Of a stretch of DNA of 64,000 bases, positions 32,779 to 41,966 are shown in pieces (the first letter of the stretch is position 1; every line of letters starts with the position of its first letter). The notes beneath the pieces are model-generated. The model saw only the letters and a list, made by a program, of their open reading frames with translations, was not told the origin of the DNA and did no database searches. The stretch is from Pasteurella dagmatis (lineage in GTDB: Bacteria; Pseudomonadota; Gammaproteobacteria; Enterobacterales; Pasteurellaceae). The stretch is taken from assembly GCF_900186835.1 (NCBI RefSeq), contig NZ_LT906448.1, forward strand, positions 930,001 through 994,000. Direction: 5' to 3'. Both the position numbers and the translations under genes were made by a program.

Positions 32779-34065
32779 ATGTCTGAATTAACTGCAAAAC
32801 TCACCTTAAGCGATGGTCGTGAATACGATCTACCAGTGCACAAAGGTTCTCTTGGTTATGATGCGGTGGATGTTCAATCCCTAGTCAAAAAGAAGCTCTT
32901 TACTTATGATCCTGGTTTTATGTCTACTGCTTCTTGTCGTTCTGAAATTACTTATATTGATGGCGACAACGGTGTGTTACTACATCGAGGCTATCCAATA
33001 GCAGATCTTGCAAAAAATGCGGATTATGTTGAAGTTGCCTACTTATTGTTATTTGGTGAACGACCAACAGCAGAAGAATATAAAAATTTTACTCAACTTG
33101 TGCGACGCCATACCCTAGTTCATGAGCAAATTTCTCGCTTCTTCCATGGTTTCCGTCGTGACTCTCACCCAATGGCAATTATGTGTGGTGTAAGTGGTGC
33201 TCTAGCAGCTTTCTATCACGATTCATTGGATATTAACGATATTACTCACCGTGAAATTACTGCAATTCGCTTATTGGCTAAAATGCCAACACTAGCGGCA
33301 ATGTGTTACAAATATTCCATCGGACAACCATTTATGTTCCCACAAAATCATCTTTCTTATTCAGGGAACTTCTTGTATATGATGTTCGCAACACCTTGTG
33401 AGCCCTATGTAGTAAACCCAGTGTTAGAACGTGCAATGGATCGAATTTTCATCCTCCATGCAGACCACGAGCAAAATGCCTCAACCTCAACAGTACGTAC
33501 CGCTGCCTCTTCAGGAGCTAACCCATTTGCTTGTATTGCAGCAGGTATTGCTTCACTTTGGGGGCCTGCGCACGGTGGTGCAAACGAAGCCTGTATCAAT
33601 ATGTTAGAAGAAATTGGCACAGTTGATCGTATTCCTGAATTTATTGCACGTGCAAAAGATAAAAATGATCCATTCCGCTTAATGGGCTTTGGCCACCGTG
33701 TGTATAAAAACTATGACCCACGTGCAAAAGTAATGCGTCAAACTTGCCACGACGTGTTGAATGAATTGAATATCCAGAATCCACTGTTTGATGTAGCAAT
33801 GGAATTAGAACGCATCGCCTTAAGCGATCCATATTTCATTGAACATAAACTTTATCCAAATGTGGACTTCTATTCAGGTATTATCTTGAAAGCAATCGGT
33901 ATTCCAACATCAATGTTTACTGTAATGTTCGCATTAGCAAGAACTGTAGGTTGGATTGCACACTGGAAAGAAATGTTCAAACCGGGCAATATGAAAATTG
34001 TACGCCCTCGTCAGCTTTATGTTGGGGAGATGGAACGTCCATTTACTGCAATGGATAAAAGCTAA
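32779..34065 (+). CDS. gltA: Citrate synthase
   Basis: GltA condenses acetyl-CoA and oxaloacetate, the entry step of the TCA cycle. It is the 428-residue type II hexameric form (E. coli 427). The catalytic region shows [26 protein letters not shown] and [14 protein letters not shown], and the late aspartate in VDFYSGI. A ribosome site AAGGATG precedes it. Its presence sets this genome apart from H. influenzae, which lacks gltA. It is divergent from sucABCD. Confidence 0.97.
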   Translation: MSELTAKLTLSDGREYDLPVHKGSLGYDAVDVQSLVKKKLFTYDPGFMSTASCRSEITYIDGDNGVLLHRGYPIADLAKNADYVEVAYLLLFGERPTAEEYKNFTQLVRRHTLVHEQISRFFHGFRRDSHPMAIMCGVSGALAAFYHDSLDINDITHREITAIRLLAKMPTLAAMCYKYSIGQPFMFPQNHLSYSGNFLYMMFATPCEPYVVNPVLERAMDRIFILHADHEQNASTSTVRTAASSGANPFACIAAGIASLWGPAHGGANEACINMLEEIGTVDRIPEFIARAKDKNDPFRLMGFGHRVYKNYDPRAKVMRQTCHDVLNELNIQNPLFDVAMELERIALSDPYFIEHKLYPNVDFYSGIILKAIGIPTSMFTVMFALARTVGWIAHWKEMFKPGNMKIVRPRQLYVGEMERPFTAMDKS

Positions 34066-34082
34066 ACTTAATCAATACAATA

Positions 34083-34110
34083 AAGGGGCATTATGCCCCT
34101 TCTTTTTTAT
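34083..34110 (+). terminator. gltA terminator
   Basis: An eight-bp GC-rich stem (AAGGGGCA at 34083-34090 with TGCCCCTT at 34094-34101) has a TTA loop and a T-rich tail, 17 bases after the gltA stop. Confidence 0.88.
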
Positions 34111-34155
34111 ATCTTACTTACGCTTTAATAAAATTTTCAAAATTTGCACCGCACT

Positions 34156-35349
34156 TTAGTCTTGCAAACGCTCAAATCCTGCTTTTAAATCATTAATTAA
34201 ATCTTGTGTATCTTCTAAGCCAATATGTACACGGATTAATGTTCCTGTTAATTTACGCTGAATATTGGGACGAATACGTGCAATTTCTTCTGGTTGATTA
34301 TATAAAATTAAAGACTCAAAACCGCCCCAAGAATACGCCATACTGAATAATTCAAAATGATTCATAAAACGTTCTAACTGCGCTTGGTTTAATTTTTGAT
34401 GTAATTCAAAGGAAAATAAACCACTTGCACCTTTAAAGTCACGTTTAAAAAATTCGTGACCTGGACAACTTGGCAATGCAGGATGATAAACAGCTTTCAC
34501 CTCTGGTTGTTCAACAAGCCATCGTGCCACCTCAATACTTTTCTCTTGATGTTGTTTTAAACGAATATCTAACGTTCTAATTCCTCTTGATGTCATATAG
34601 GCACAATCTGCCGACACTGTTTGCCCCATTAAATAAGAATGTTCACGTAATTGCGCCCAACAACGCTTATTTGCCACCGCCGTGCCAATCATTACATCGG
34701 AATGTCCAACTAAATATTTTGTTCCAGCTTGAATAGAAATATCAATATCGTATTCCAACGCATTAAATAACACCCCTGCTGCCCAAGTATTGTCAATCAT
34801 AATCACAATTTCTGGATTAATGTTACGGACAGTTTTAACAATCGTAGGAATATCAGGGACTTCCATTGTGAGCGAACTTGGTGCTTCTAAAAAAAGCACT
34901 TTGGTATTGGGTTGTACTAAACTCGCAATTTTTTCACCAATAAGTGGATCATAATATGTTGTGTCGACTTGCAATTTTTTAAGCACTTGATTACAAAAAT
35001 CCTGCGTAGGTTCATAAGCTGCACCTGTCATCAAAACGTGATCGCCGGCTTGAACAAAAGATAAAATCGCATTACTCACTGCCGCTGCACCACAAGAGTA
35101 AAGATAACACCCCTCACCACCTTCAATTTCCATCATTAAATCTTGTAATGCGAAGTGTGTTAAGGTGCCACGGCGTCCGTAAAATAATGCGCCTTGAGTA
35201 CGGTTAATTGTGGCATATTTCTTATCAGCTAATGAGTCAAAGACAAGAGAGGATGCTCGCTGGATAACAGAGTTCACACTACCTAGTGTGAATTTTCTAT
35301 CTCTACCTGAATGGATAAATTTTGTTGATTCTGCATATTTTTTTTTCAT
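34156..35349 (-). CDS. metC: Cystathionine beta-lyase MetC
   Basis: MetC cleaves cystathionine to homocysteine, pyruvate and ammonia in methionine synthesis. The 397-residue protein follows E. coli MetC closely, for example [32 protein letters not shown] and [16 protein letters not shown]. The PLP lysine is in [12 protein letters not shown] near residue 210. The MetC-specific N-terminus separates it from MetB. No convincing MetJ box was seen upstream. It converges on gltA, with a USS at 34148-34156. Confidence 0.95.
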   Translation of the reverse strand: MKKKYAESTKFIHSGRDRKFTLGSVNSVIQRASSLVFDSLADKKYATINRTQGALFYGRRGTLTHFALQDLMMEIEGGEGCYLYSCGAAAVSNAILSFVQAGDHVLMTGAAYEPTQDFCNQVLKKLQVDTTYYDPLIGEKIASLVQPNTKVLFLEAPSSLTMEVPDIPTIVKTVRNINPEIVIMIDNTWAAGVLFNALEYDIDISIQAGTKYLVGHSDVMIGTAVANKRCWAQLREHSYLMGQTVSADCAYMTSRGIRTLDIRLKQHQEKSIEVARWLVEQPEVKAVYHPALPSCPGHEFFKRDFKGASGLFSFELHQKLNQAQLERFMNHFELFSMAYSWGGFESLILYNQPEEIARIRPNIQRKLTGTLIRVHIGLEDTQDLINDLKAGFERLQD

Positions 35350-35516
35350 TACATTTCTCTATATTTAAAATAACTTAAGATTATAACAATCATTGCAATA
35401 GACGAAACCAATTATATAAACACTTTTATCTCTCCTACAATAACGAGGTCCTTTTTTACTATTTTACAACCAGTCAATATAGGTTAATCAATTTATTTAA
35501 TAGGAGATTTTTTACT

Positions 35517-36119
35517 ATGGTATTAGTTACACGTCAAGCACCAGATTTTACAGCATCAGCAGTTCTAGGTAATGGAGAAATAGTTGATAACTTTAATTTT
35601 AAACAACACACTCAAGGTAAAGCAGCAGTAGTTTTCTTCTATCCATTAGACTTCACTTTCGTATGTCCATCTGAATTAATCGCATTTGACCACCGTTATG
35701 AAGAATTCAAAAAACGCGGTGTTGAAATCATCGGTGTATCTATCGACTCACAATTCAGCCATAATGCTTGGCGTAAAACCCCAGTAGATAAAGGCGGTAT
35801 CGGTGAGGTAAACTATGCATTAGTTGCTGACGTTAAACACGAAATTGCAAAAGCTTTTGGAATTGAACACCCAGAAGCTGGGGTTGCATTACGCGCATCA
35901 TTCTTAATCGACAAAAATGGCATTGTTCGTCACCAAGTAGTTAATGATTTACCATTGGGTCGTAACATCGACGAAATGTTACGTATGGTTGATGCATTAC
36001 AATTCCACGAAGAACACGGTGAGGTTTGCCCTGCTCAATGGGAAAAAGGTAAAGAAGGTATGCAAGATAACCCAGAGGGCGTAGCAAAATATTTAAAACA
36101 ACATGCTAATGAACTTTAA
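35517..36119 (+). CDS. Typical 2-Cys peroxiredoxin (AhpC/Prx family)
   Basis: The 200-residue thiol peroxidase reduces hydrogen peroxide and organic peroxides. The peroxidatic Cys50 is in FTFVCPSE and the resolving Cys171 is in GEVCPAQW, with the usual YF-like C-terminal tail replaced by KYLKQHANEL. This is the eukaryote-like Prx1/Tsa subgroup common in Pasteurellaceae and Vibrio rather than E. coli AhpC. The partner reductase is not nearby. A TAGGAG ribosome site precedes it. An OxyR site is plausible but not shown. Confidence 0.93.
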   Translation: MVLVTRQAPDFTASAVLGNGEIVDNFNFKQHTQGKAAVVFFYPLDFTFVCPSELIAFDHRYEEFKKRGVEIIGVSIDSQFSHNAWRKTPVDKGGIGEVNYALVADVKHEIAKAFGIEHPEAGVALRASFLIDKNGIVRHQVVNDLPLGRNIDEMLRMVDALQFHEEHGEVCPAQWEKGKEGMQDNPEGVAKYLKQHANEL

Positions 36120-36127
36120 TTAAATCA

Positions 36128-36160
36128 AAAAGGGCTAAATAATTTAGCCCTTTTCTTTTC
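36128..36160. terminator. Terminator after the peroxiredoxin gene
   Basis: A 12-bp stem (AAAAGGGCTAAA, 36128-36139, with 36143-36154) is followed by a T-rich tail. It lies between convergent genes, so it may also serve rlmM. Confidence 0.82.
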
Positions 36161-36185
36161 AACACACTTCAAAAATTGACTACAC

Positions 36186-37286
36186 TTAATTCACTTTCGG
36201 CTTCACTTCAATATATACAGTAATTTCTTCACGATCATGATATAAATGTTTTGCTTGAATTTGATAACTGAATTCGTGTTTTGTTAATTCATTTTCAATA
36301 TGTTCTAAACATTGTTGCACTTCTACATAACGTTTTTTCATTGGTAATTTTAAATTGAATATCATTTTATAGCACCAACCATTGATTAACCACTTCAACA
36401 TTAAATGAGTAATACGAACAGGCTGCTCCACCATATCACACACAAGCCAATCAATTTTTCGACGTTTTGGAGGTTGGAATTTAAAACCATCTTCAGGGCA
36501 ATGTTCAATGCGTCCCGTTTCGTGCAAACTCTCTGCCATTTTGCCGTGATCTACAGCATAAACAAACAAACCTCGTTTCACTAATTGATATGTCCAACCA
36601 CCTGGACAAGCGCCTAGATCCACTGCGTACATTGTATCTTTCAAATGTTGCGCTTCTTGTTCCTTTGGAATAAAAGTTAAAATCGCTTCTTCTAATTTTA
36701 GAGTGGAGCGACTTGGTGCATCTGCTGGAAATTTCAAACGATGAATCCCCATAAAATGCTTAGAATGATTGTTATTATATGAATAGCCCACATAACAACT
36801 ATTTGATTTAACAAAGAAAACGTGAAGTGTTACAGCACCCTTTTTCGTTTCATTGAAATTTAACCAGCCTTGTTTTTTAAGATGTTGGCGTAGTGGCACA
36901 GTAAATTTACGACAAAAACCAGATAACTCTTTCGCCTCGTTGGTATCAGCAGTCTCAACAAATAATTCGCTACTTTGTTTTAAATTCACAACACCTGCTA
37001 ACTGTTGATATTGCGCTAAAATTGGGCTAATACGATCTTCTACTGACAAATCACTTAGCAGATCTGAAACCACAATCATTTGACGAGCAAAAATTAATTG
37101 ATTGAATGGAATTTCTTTCGCAAGGCGATCTGCTTCACCAGCTTGATAACATTCAAAAATAACATAACCACTTTTTTCTTGTATACGAGCGAAGCCGAAC
37201 ACTCCAAGTGCGGTTGCTTTTTCTGAGATTTCTGCAGCAACTTCTTTTTCAAAGCCGCTGCGACAATATAAGGCTAATTTATTCAT
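36186..37286 (-). CDS. rlmM: 23S rRNA (C2498-2'-O) methyltransferase RlmM
   Basis: RlmM methylates the ribose of C2498 in 23S rRNA. An N-terminal THUMP-like region (1-170) is followed by an RFM-type methyltransferase domain with the SAM motif [17 protein letters not shown] near residue 225 and [10 protein letters not shown] near 270. The length of 366 equals E. coli RlmM. Its start overlaps the end of gcvA by eight bases, so the two are coupled; gcvA and rlmM are also close in E. coli. A USS lies at 37206-37214. Confidence 0.95.
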   Translation of the reverse strand: MNKLALYCRSGFEKEVAAEISEKATALGVFGFARIQEKSGYVIFECYQAGEADRLAKEIPFNQLIFARQMIVVSDLLSDLSVEDRISPILAQYQQLAGVVNLKQSSELFVETADTNEAKELSGFCRKFTVPLRQHLKKQGWLNFNETKKGAVTLHVFFVKSNSCYVGYSYNNNHSKHFMGIHRLKFPADAPSRSTLKLEEAILTFIPKEQEAQHLKDTMYAVDLGACPGGWTYQLVKRGLFVYAVDHGKMAESLHETGRIEHCPEDGFKFQPPKRRKIDWLVCDMVEQPVRITHLMLKWLINGWCYKMIFNLKLPMKKRYVEVQQCLEHIENELTKHEFSYQIQAKHLYHDREEITVYIEVKPKVN

Positions 37287-38166
37287 TTTTCTGCTTCATT
37301 GTTTCGATAATCCAAACACGAAAGGCTTGGACGCGTTCATCATTATTGTCAAAATGATTCACTACATAAAAGGATTTTGGATCACGCAATTGTGTTGGCA
37401 GTACAACTTGTAAATGCCCATTATCAATCTCTTGTTGAGCTAAAATACGATTTGCTAAAACTAAACCTTGTCCGTGAATGGCAGCCTGCAATGCCATAAA
37501 GGTATGGCTAAATAACGAACCTTGCTGAATATTTAAGTCATCTAACTGCAAAAAATTTGCCATATTTTGCCAGTTATCACGTGTATGAGTATGAATTAAG
37601 GTATGTGATTTTAAATCTTCTTTTATGTGAATCGGGTTTTGTTCTAAGAGTTTCGGAGAAGCCAAAATCAATAGATTTTCTTCTACCAATTTTTCAACTT
37701 GTAGATTATCCCAGTTTCCTTGTCCATAATAAATAGCAATATCAATTTCTTTGCTTAATAATCCCTCATCTTGATCAACACCTTTCAAACGCACTTCAAT
37801 TTCAGGATACAATTTGTTAAATCCGCTCAAATGTGGCACAAGCCATTGGATACCAAAAGTTTGTGGCACACTAATAGTAAGATGCTTATCGTTCTTTAAT
37901 GCTAATAATTTATCTGTTGCTTCCACTAAACGATGTAAAATTTTTGTCACATCTACAAAATAAGCCTTACCTAAATCGGTTAATTCTAATGCACGATTCT
38001 TACGCTTAAATAACTCAATGCCTAAAAAATCTTCTAACAGTTTTATTTGATGGCTCACTGCTGCCTGTGTAACAAATAGCTCTTCTGCCGCTTTTGTGAA
38101 ACTCAAATGCCTTGCTGCAGACTCAAAAGCTTTCAATGAATTCAAGGGAGGCAAACGTTTATACAT
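37279..38166 (-). CDS. gcvA: LysR-type regulator GcvA
   Basis: GcvA controls the glycine cleavage genes and, in enterobacteria, the divergent small RNA gene gcvB. The 295-residue protein begins [20 protein letters not shown] and has the helix-turn-helix [20 protein letters not shown] at about 21-40, almost the same as E. coli GcvA. The ATG at 38166 follows TTGAGAAGA; a TTG at 38178 is possible but less likely. The divergent neighbour at 38293 looks like gcvB, which supports the name strongly. Confidence 0.93.
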   Translation of the reverse strand: MYKRLPPLNSLKAFESAARHLSFTKAAEELFVTQAAVSHQIKLLEDFLGIELFKRKNRALELTDLGKAYFVDVTKILHRLVEATDKLLALKNDKHLTISVPQTFGIQWLVPHLSGFNKLYPEIEVRLKGVDQDEGLLSKEIDIAIYYGQGNWDNLQVEKLVEENLLILASPKLLEQNPIHIKEDLKSHTLIHTHTRDNWQNMANFLQLDDLNIQQGSLFSHTFMALQAAIHGQGLVLANRILAQQEIDNGHLQVVLPTQLRDPKSFYVVNHFDNNDERVQAFRVWIIETMKQKNE

Positions 38167-38255
38167 ATTTCTTCTCAATGTTAATTTTTTGATCTATAAT
38201 ATAACAGATTTTATTCACATTACTTTTTTTAATGCATCAAATAAAAAAATATCCT

Positions 38256-38284
38256 TTGTCGATTTCCTACCTCTTCACTACAAT
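38256..38284 (+). promoter_or_regulatory. gcvB promoter
   Basis: TTGTCG (38256-38261) and TACAAT (38279-38284) are spaced by 17 bases, close to the sigma-70 consensus. The predicted start near 38292 gives an RNA beginning ACTTAATG, similar to the ACTTCCTG start of E. coli GcvB. GcvA would be expected to act here. Confidence 0.65.
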
Positions 38285-38292
38285 GCACGCAT

Positions 38293-38474
38293 ACTTAATG
38301 ATTGGTAATTCCTTACTGGTTAAAGAGTTTCAGACTTAAGTATGATGTTGTGTTTGCATATTGTTTGGGAAACCAAACAAAGTAACTTTTTTTGAAGTTA
38401 CTTATTTTCACTTCCTGTATATTTATTTAAACCCTTTTTGGTTATACACCGTTCTTTTTGAACGGTGTTTTTTT
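38293..38474 (+). ncRNA. gcvB: GcvB small regulatory RNA
   Basis: The gene lies divergent from gcvA, the conserved place of gcvB. It contains the GU-rich seed region (TATGATGTTGTGTTTGCA at 38340-38357), which in enterobacteria pairs with amino acid and peptide transporter mRNAs. Hairpins follow: GTTTGG/CCAAAC, then AAGTAACTT/AAGTTACTT. The conserved single-stranded block TTTTCACTTCCTGTATATTT (38406-38425) matches the TTTTTTCACTTCCTGTACAT block of E. coli GcvB. It ends in a nine-bp terminator stem (38446-38454 with 38460-38468) and seven T. Length is about 182 bases (E. coli about 205). The 5' end is inferred. Confidence 0.9.
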
Positions 38475-38638
38475 ATGTGCGGAATTCTAGCACATTCCTC
38501 TTTTTATTTCTTCTTAACTTTATAAGCTTACTGCTATTTCATTGATTGCCTAGATTTTTTTAACTGTAAATATTTGCAAGCTATCCAGAATGGTGTAGAT
38601 TGAATAGTATTTTCGGACACAACAAAAAGGATATAACA

Positions 38639-39658
38639 ATGACAAAAAATATTGATTGGCAGAATTTAGGTTTCGGTTATATAAAAACAGATTACCGATA
38701 TATTGCTTATTGGAAAGATGGTAAATGGTCAAAAGGCGAATTAACTCAAGATAATGTTTTACATATTAGCGAAGGCTCAACTGCCCTCCATTATGGTCAG
38801 CAATGCTTCGAGGGCTTAAAAGCGTATCGCTGCAAAGACGGCTCAATCAACCTTTTCCGACCAGATCAAAATGCGGAACGTATGCAACGTAGCTGCCAGC
38901 GTCTATTAATGCCTAGTGTACCAACCGAAATGTTTATTGATGCGTGTAAACAAGTAATTAAAGCTAACCAAGAATGGCTTGCTCCATACGGCACTGGTGC
39001 AACATTATATTTACGTCCATTTGTAATTGGTGTCGGTGATAATGTTGGCGTAAACCCCGCTCCTGAATATATATTCTCGATTTTCTGTTGTCCTGTAGGT
39101 GCATATTTTAAAGGTGGATTAAAACCAACCAATTTCTTGGTGTCTAACTATGACCGTGCAGCACCACAAGGTACTGGCGCTGCAAAAGTCGGAGGAAACT
39201 ATGCAGCAAGTTTATATCCGGGTAAAGAAGCGAAATCACGTGGTTTTGGTGACTGTATTTATTTAGATCCAACCACTCACACTAAAATTGAAGAAGTAGG
39301 ATCTGCAAACTTCTTTGGTATTACTAAAGACAATAAATTCGTTACACCACTTTCGCCATCAATTCTTCCTAGTATAACTAAATACTCGCTACTCTATTTA
39401 GCAAAAGAGCGTTTAGGACTAGAAACAGTAGAAGGTGATGTTTATATTGACCAATTAAGCCAATTTAAAGAGGCTGGTGCTTGTGGTACAGCTGCAGTGA
39501 TCACCCCAATTGGCGGTATTCAATATGGCGATAATTTCCATGTATTCTATTCAGAAACAGAAGTAGGTGAAGTGACTTTGAAGCTTTACAATGAATTGGT
39601 TGGCATTCAATTTGGTGATGTTGAAGCACCAAAAGGCTGGATTGTTAAAGTAGAATAA
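38639..39658 (+). CDS. ilvE: Branched-chain amino acid aminotransferase
   Basis: IlvE performs the last step of leucine, isoleucine and valine synthesis with pyridoxal phosphate. The 339-residue protein is the longer type related to eukaryotic BCATs, with PLP-binding Lys183 in [14 protein letters not shown] and the motif [18 protein letters not shown] near residue 50. The ATG at 38639 follows AAAAAGGA. The gene stands alone downstream of gcvB; its leader has no attenuator-like peptide that I could see. The hairpin before it is the gcvB terminator. Confidence 0.93.
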   Translation: MTKNIDWQNLGFGYIKTDYRYIAYWKDGKWSKGELTQDNVLHISEGSTALHYGQQCFEGLKAYRCKDGSINLFRPDQNAERMQRSCQRLLMPSVPTEMFIDACKQVIKANQEWLAPYGTGATLYLRPFVIGVGDNVGVNPAPEYIFSIFCCPVGAYFKGGLKPTNFLVSNYDRAAPQGTGAAKVGGNYAASLYPGKEAKSRGFGDCIYLDPTTHTKIEEVGSANFFGITKDNKFVTPLSPSILPSITKYSLLYLAKERLGLETVEGDVYIDQLSQFKEAGACGTAAVITPIGGIQYGDNFHVFYSETEVGEVTLKLYNELVGIQFGDVEAPKGWIVKVE

Positions 39659-39689
39659 TTAACTATTAAAACATACTTTTCATAATAAA

Positions 39690-39730
39690 AATGCGGTTAA
39701 AACTTTTAACGTTTCGACCGCACTTTTTTT
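39690..39730 (+). terminator. ilvE terminator with a degenerate USS pair
   Basis: AAATGCGGT near 39690 pairs with the uptake signal ACCGCACTT (39717-39725) with one mismatch, and seven T follow. The inner sequence GTTAAAA/TTTTAAC can extend the structure. Confidence 0.65.
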
Positions 39731-39856
39731 CATATCCGAAAATCAATATGCAATAAAGTGATTTTTACGATGCAAGTCGCAGAATCACTTTCATTCTCTT
39801 TTATCCATCTATCTCATAATTAAAATTGATTCAGAATGACAATTAAGAGAGAAATT

Positions 39857-40684
39857 ATGTATCAACTTATTATATTACTTTGTGTTTTTACGATAACTGC
39901 TTTCGCTCAATCACCTGAATTAATGTTGCTAGAAACATATAAAAATCAGAATATTGATGGTTGGGTGATGAGTGAGAAATTAGATGGTGTACGCGGTTAT
40001 TGGGATGGAGAAAAACTTTACAGTAAGCAAGGCTTTGTACTTTCAGCTCCCACTTACTTTTTAGAAAAGTTTCCACCTTTTGCGATTGATGGTGAGCTGT
40101 TTTACCAAAGAAATCACTTTGAATTTATTTCGTCCATTGTTCGTTCTCAAGAAGATAAAGGTTGGCATCAGCTAAAATTATATGTGTTTGATGTACCAAA
40201 CGCAAAAGGTAATTTATTTGAGCGGTTAGACACATTAAAACGTTATTTAGATGAAAATCCTACGCCTTATATCCAAATCATTGAGCAAATTCCTATTCAA
40301 AATAAAACGCACCTTGCCCAATTTTTACAAGAGATTGAGCGACAAAAAGGTGAAGGTGTAGTATTGCGGAATCCCAATGCTGGTTATGAAAGAAAACGTA
40401 GCCAGCAAATTTTGAAATTAAAGACCGCACTTGAAGAGGTTTGTAAGGTCGTTGCTCATCATAAAGGCAAAGGACAATTTGAAAATCATTTTGGTTCACT
40501 GACTTGTGAGAATCATTATGGACAATTCAAGATTGGTTCGGGATTTACATTGTCGGATCGAGCTAACCCACCACCAATTGGAACTGAGATTCGTTACAAA
40601 TATCGAGGGTTGACGAATAAAGGGAAACCCAGATTTGCTACTTTCTTACGCTCATCTCAATCTTTATCCTCAAAGCGCAAATAA
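39857..40684 (+). CDS. ligA: Exported ATP-dependent DNA ligase
   Basis: This is a minimal ATP-dependent DNA ligase like the characterised 268-residue H. influenzae enzyme. It has a signal peptide (MYQLIILLCVFTITAFA, cut before Gln18), so it probably acts in the periplasm. The nucleotidyl-transfer motif KLDG has its nucleophile at Lys41, with RGYWDG after it; motif III is DGELF at 78-82, motif IV EGVVLRNP, and motif V contains LKLKT. A C-terminal OB-like domain completes the core. The ATG at 39857 follows AAGAGAG. Symbol ligA here follows older Haemophilus usage and is not the NAD-dependent ligase. A USS is at 40434-40442. Confidence 0.9.
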   Translation: MYQLIILLCVFTITAFAQSPELMLLETYKNQNIDGWVMSEKLDGVRGYWDGEKLYSKQGFVLSAPTYFLEKFPPFAIDGELFYQRNHFEFISSIVRSQEDKGWHQLKLYVFDVPNAKGNLFERLDTLKRYLDENPTPYIQIIEQIPIQNKTHLAQFLQEIERQKGEGVVLRNPNAGYERKRSQQILKLKTALEEVCKVVAHHKGKGQFENHFGSLTCENHYGQFKIGSGFTLSDRANPPPIGTEIRYKYRGLTNKGKPRFATFLRSSQSLSSKRK

Positions 40685-40691
40685 AAAATAA

Positions 40692-40718
40692 GGCGCTATC
40701 ATTTAGCGCCCTTGTTTT
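40692..40718 (+). terminator. Terminator of the exported ligase gene
   Basis: A seven-bp GC-rich stem (GGCGCTA at 40692-40698 with TAGCGCC at 40704-40710) has a five-base loop and a T-rich tail. It lies between convergent genes. Confidence 0.75.
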
Positions 40719-40745
40719 CAATTAAGTTATCAATAAAGCTTATTC

Positions 40746-41825
40746 TTATAGACTGCGGCGAGCTGTCACCGCATTGGAAAGTGCTTCTAAAACAACTTCA
40801 CTATCTTCCCAACCGATACAAGCATCTGTGATACTTTGTCCGTAAGTAAGTGCTTTGCCGTCCACAAGATCTTGACGCCCTTCCGTTAAATGGCTTTCAA
40901 TCATCACACCAAAAATTTGCTTAGAGCCTTTTGAAATCTGCTCACATACAGATTGGCAAACGTCTAATTGTTTTTTAAACTGTTTGCAACTATTTGCATG
41001 GCTAAAATCAACCATTACGTGTGGAATCCGGCCGCTCTTTTGAATATCTGCACAAACAGCATTAATATCGTCCTCACTATAATTTGGACCTTGTTCACCA
41101 CCGCGTAAAATAATGTGGCAATCCTCGTTTCCTTTGGTCGAAACAATCGCTGAATGACCAAATTTGGTCACTGATAAGAAATAATGTGGTGATTCCGCTG
41201 CCCCCATCGCATCTAAAGCAATTTTAACGCTACCGTTAGTGCCATTTTTAAATCCAACTGCACAAGAAAGCCCCGAGGCTAATTCGCGATGCACTTGTGA
41301 TTCTGTTGTTCTCGCACCAATTGCCCCCCAGCTCATAAAATCTGCTAAATATTGTGGCGTAATCATATCTAAAAATTCACCTGCGGCTGGCACAGATAAA
41401 TCGTTAATATCAGATAATAATTTACGTGCAATACGTAAACCTTCGTTTAATTCGAAAGTGCCATTTAAATGAGGATCGTTGATCAACCCTTTCCAGCCTA
41501 CTGTTGTGCGTGGTTTTTCAAAATAAACACGCATAATAATTTCAAGAGTATCTTGGTATTTCTCACGCATTACCTTAATCCGTTTTGCATATTCCAATGC
41601 AGAAACAGGGTCATGAATAGAACAAGGACCAATAACAACTAACAAACGGTCATCTTTTTGGTGAATAATATTATGTGCCTTTTTACGGGTTTGTCTTACT
41701 ACGTCAACTGCTACATCACTTGCTGGAAATTTTTCTAATAATGCCACTGGTGGTAAAACTTGTTCAATTTTATCAATTCTTGTGTCATCATTTTCAATAT
41801 GAATTTCATTCTTATATTCAGTCAT
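40746..41825 (-). CDS. aroG: DAHP synthase (AroG-type)
   Basis: This enzyme condenses phosphoenolpyruvate and erythrose 4-phosphate, the first step of aromatic amino acid synthesis. At 359 residues it belongs to the short class I-alpha AroF/G/H group. Motifs include GPCSIHDPVSALEYA, EKPRTTVGWKGLINDP, ILRGGEQGPNY and DFSHANSCKQFKKQ. Which aromatic amino acid inhibits it cannot be settled from motifs alone; AroG is the Haemophilus name. It is followed on the same strand by lolCDE in the expected order for Haemophilus. A USS lies upstream at 41898-41906. Confidence 0.9.
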   Translation of the reverse strand: MTEYKNEIHIENDDTRIDKIEQVLPPVALLEKFPASDVAVDVVRQTRKKAHNIIHQKDDRLLVVIGPCSIHDPVSALEYAKRIKVMREKYQDTLEIIMRVYFEKPRTTVGWKGLINDPHLNGTFELNEGLRIARKLLSDINDLSVPAAGEFLDMITPQYLADFMSWGAIGARTTESQVHRELASGLSCAVGFKNGTNGSVKIALDAMGAAESPHYFLSVTKFGHSAIVSTKGNEDCHIILRGGEQGPNYSEDDINAVCADIQKSGRIPHVMVDFSHANSCKQFKKQLDVCQSVCEQISKGSKQIFGVMIESHLTEGRQDLVDGKALTYGQSITDACIGWEDSEVVLEALSNAVTARRSL

Positions 41826-41966
41826 ATTTTGCTCACTTACATCTATAAAAAAGTTAGACCTTAAGTTTTGTATTTCAATTAATTATATAAATCACTTAAG
41901 TGCGGTCAAATTTACCACAGGATTCTGCACTAGTAAACCAGTTCAATATCAGCTATTTTCGGTTTT

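Noticed and set aside
35350-35516. Possible MetJ box upstream of metC (AGACG at about 35400)
   Set aside because: Only one partial half-site is visible and the tandem AGACGTCT pattern is missing.
38475-38638. Attenuator with leader peptide for ilvE
   Set aside because: The terminator hairpin upstream belongs to gcvB, and no short open frame rich in Leu, Ile or Val codons precedes it.
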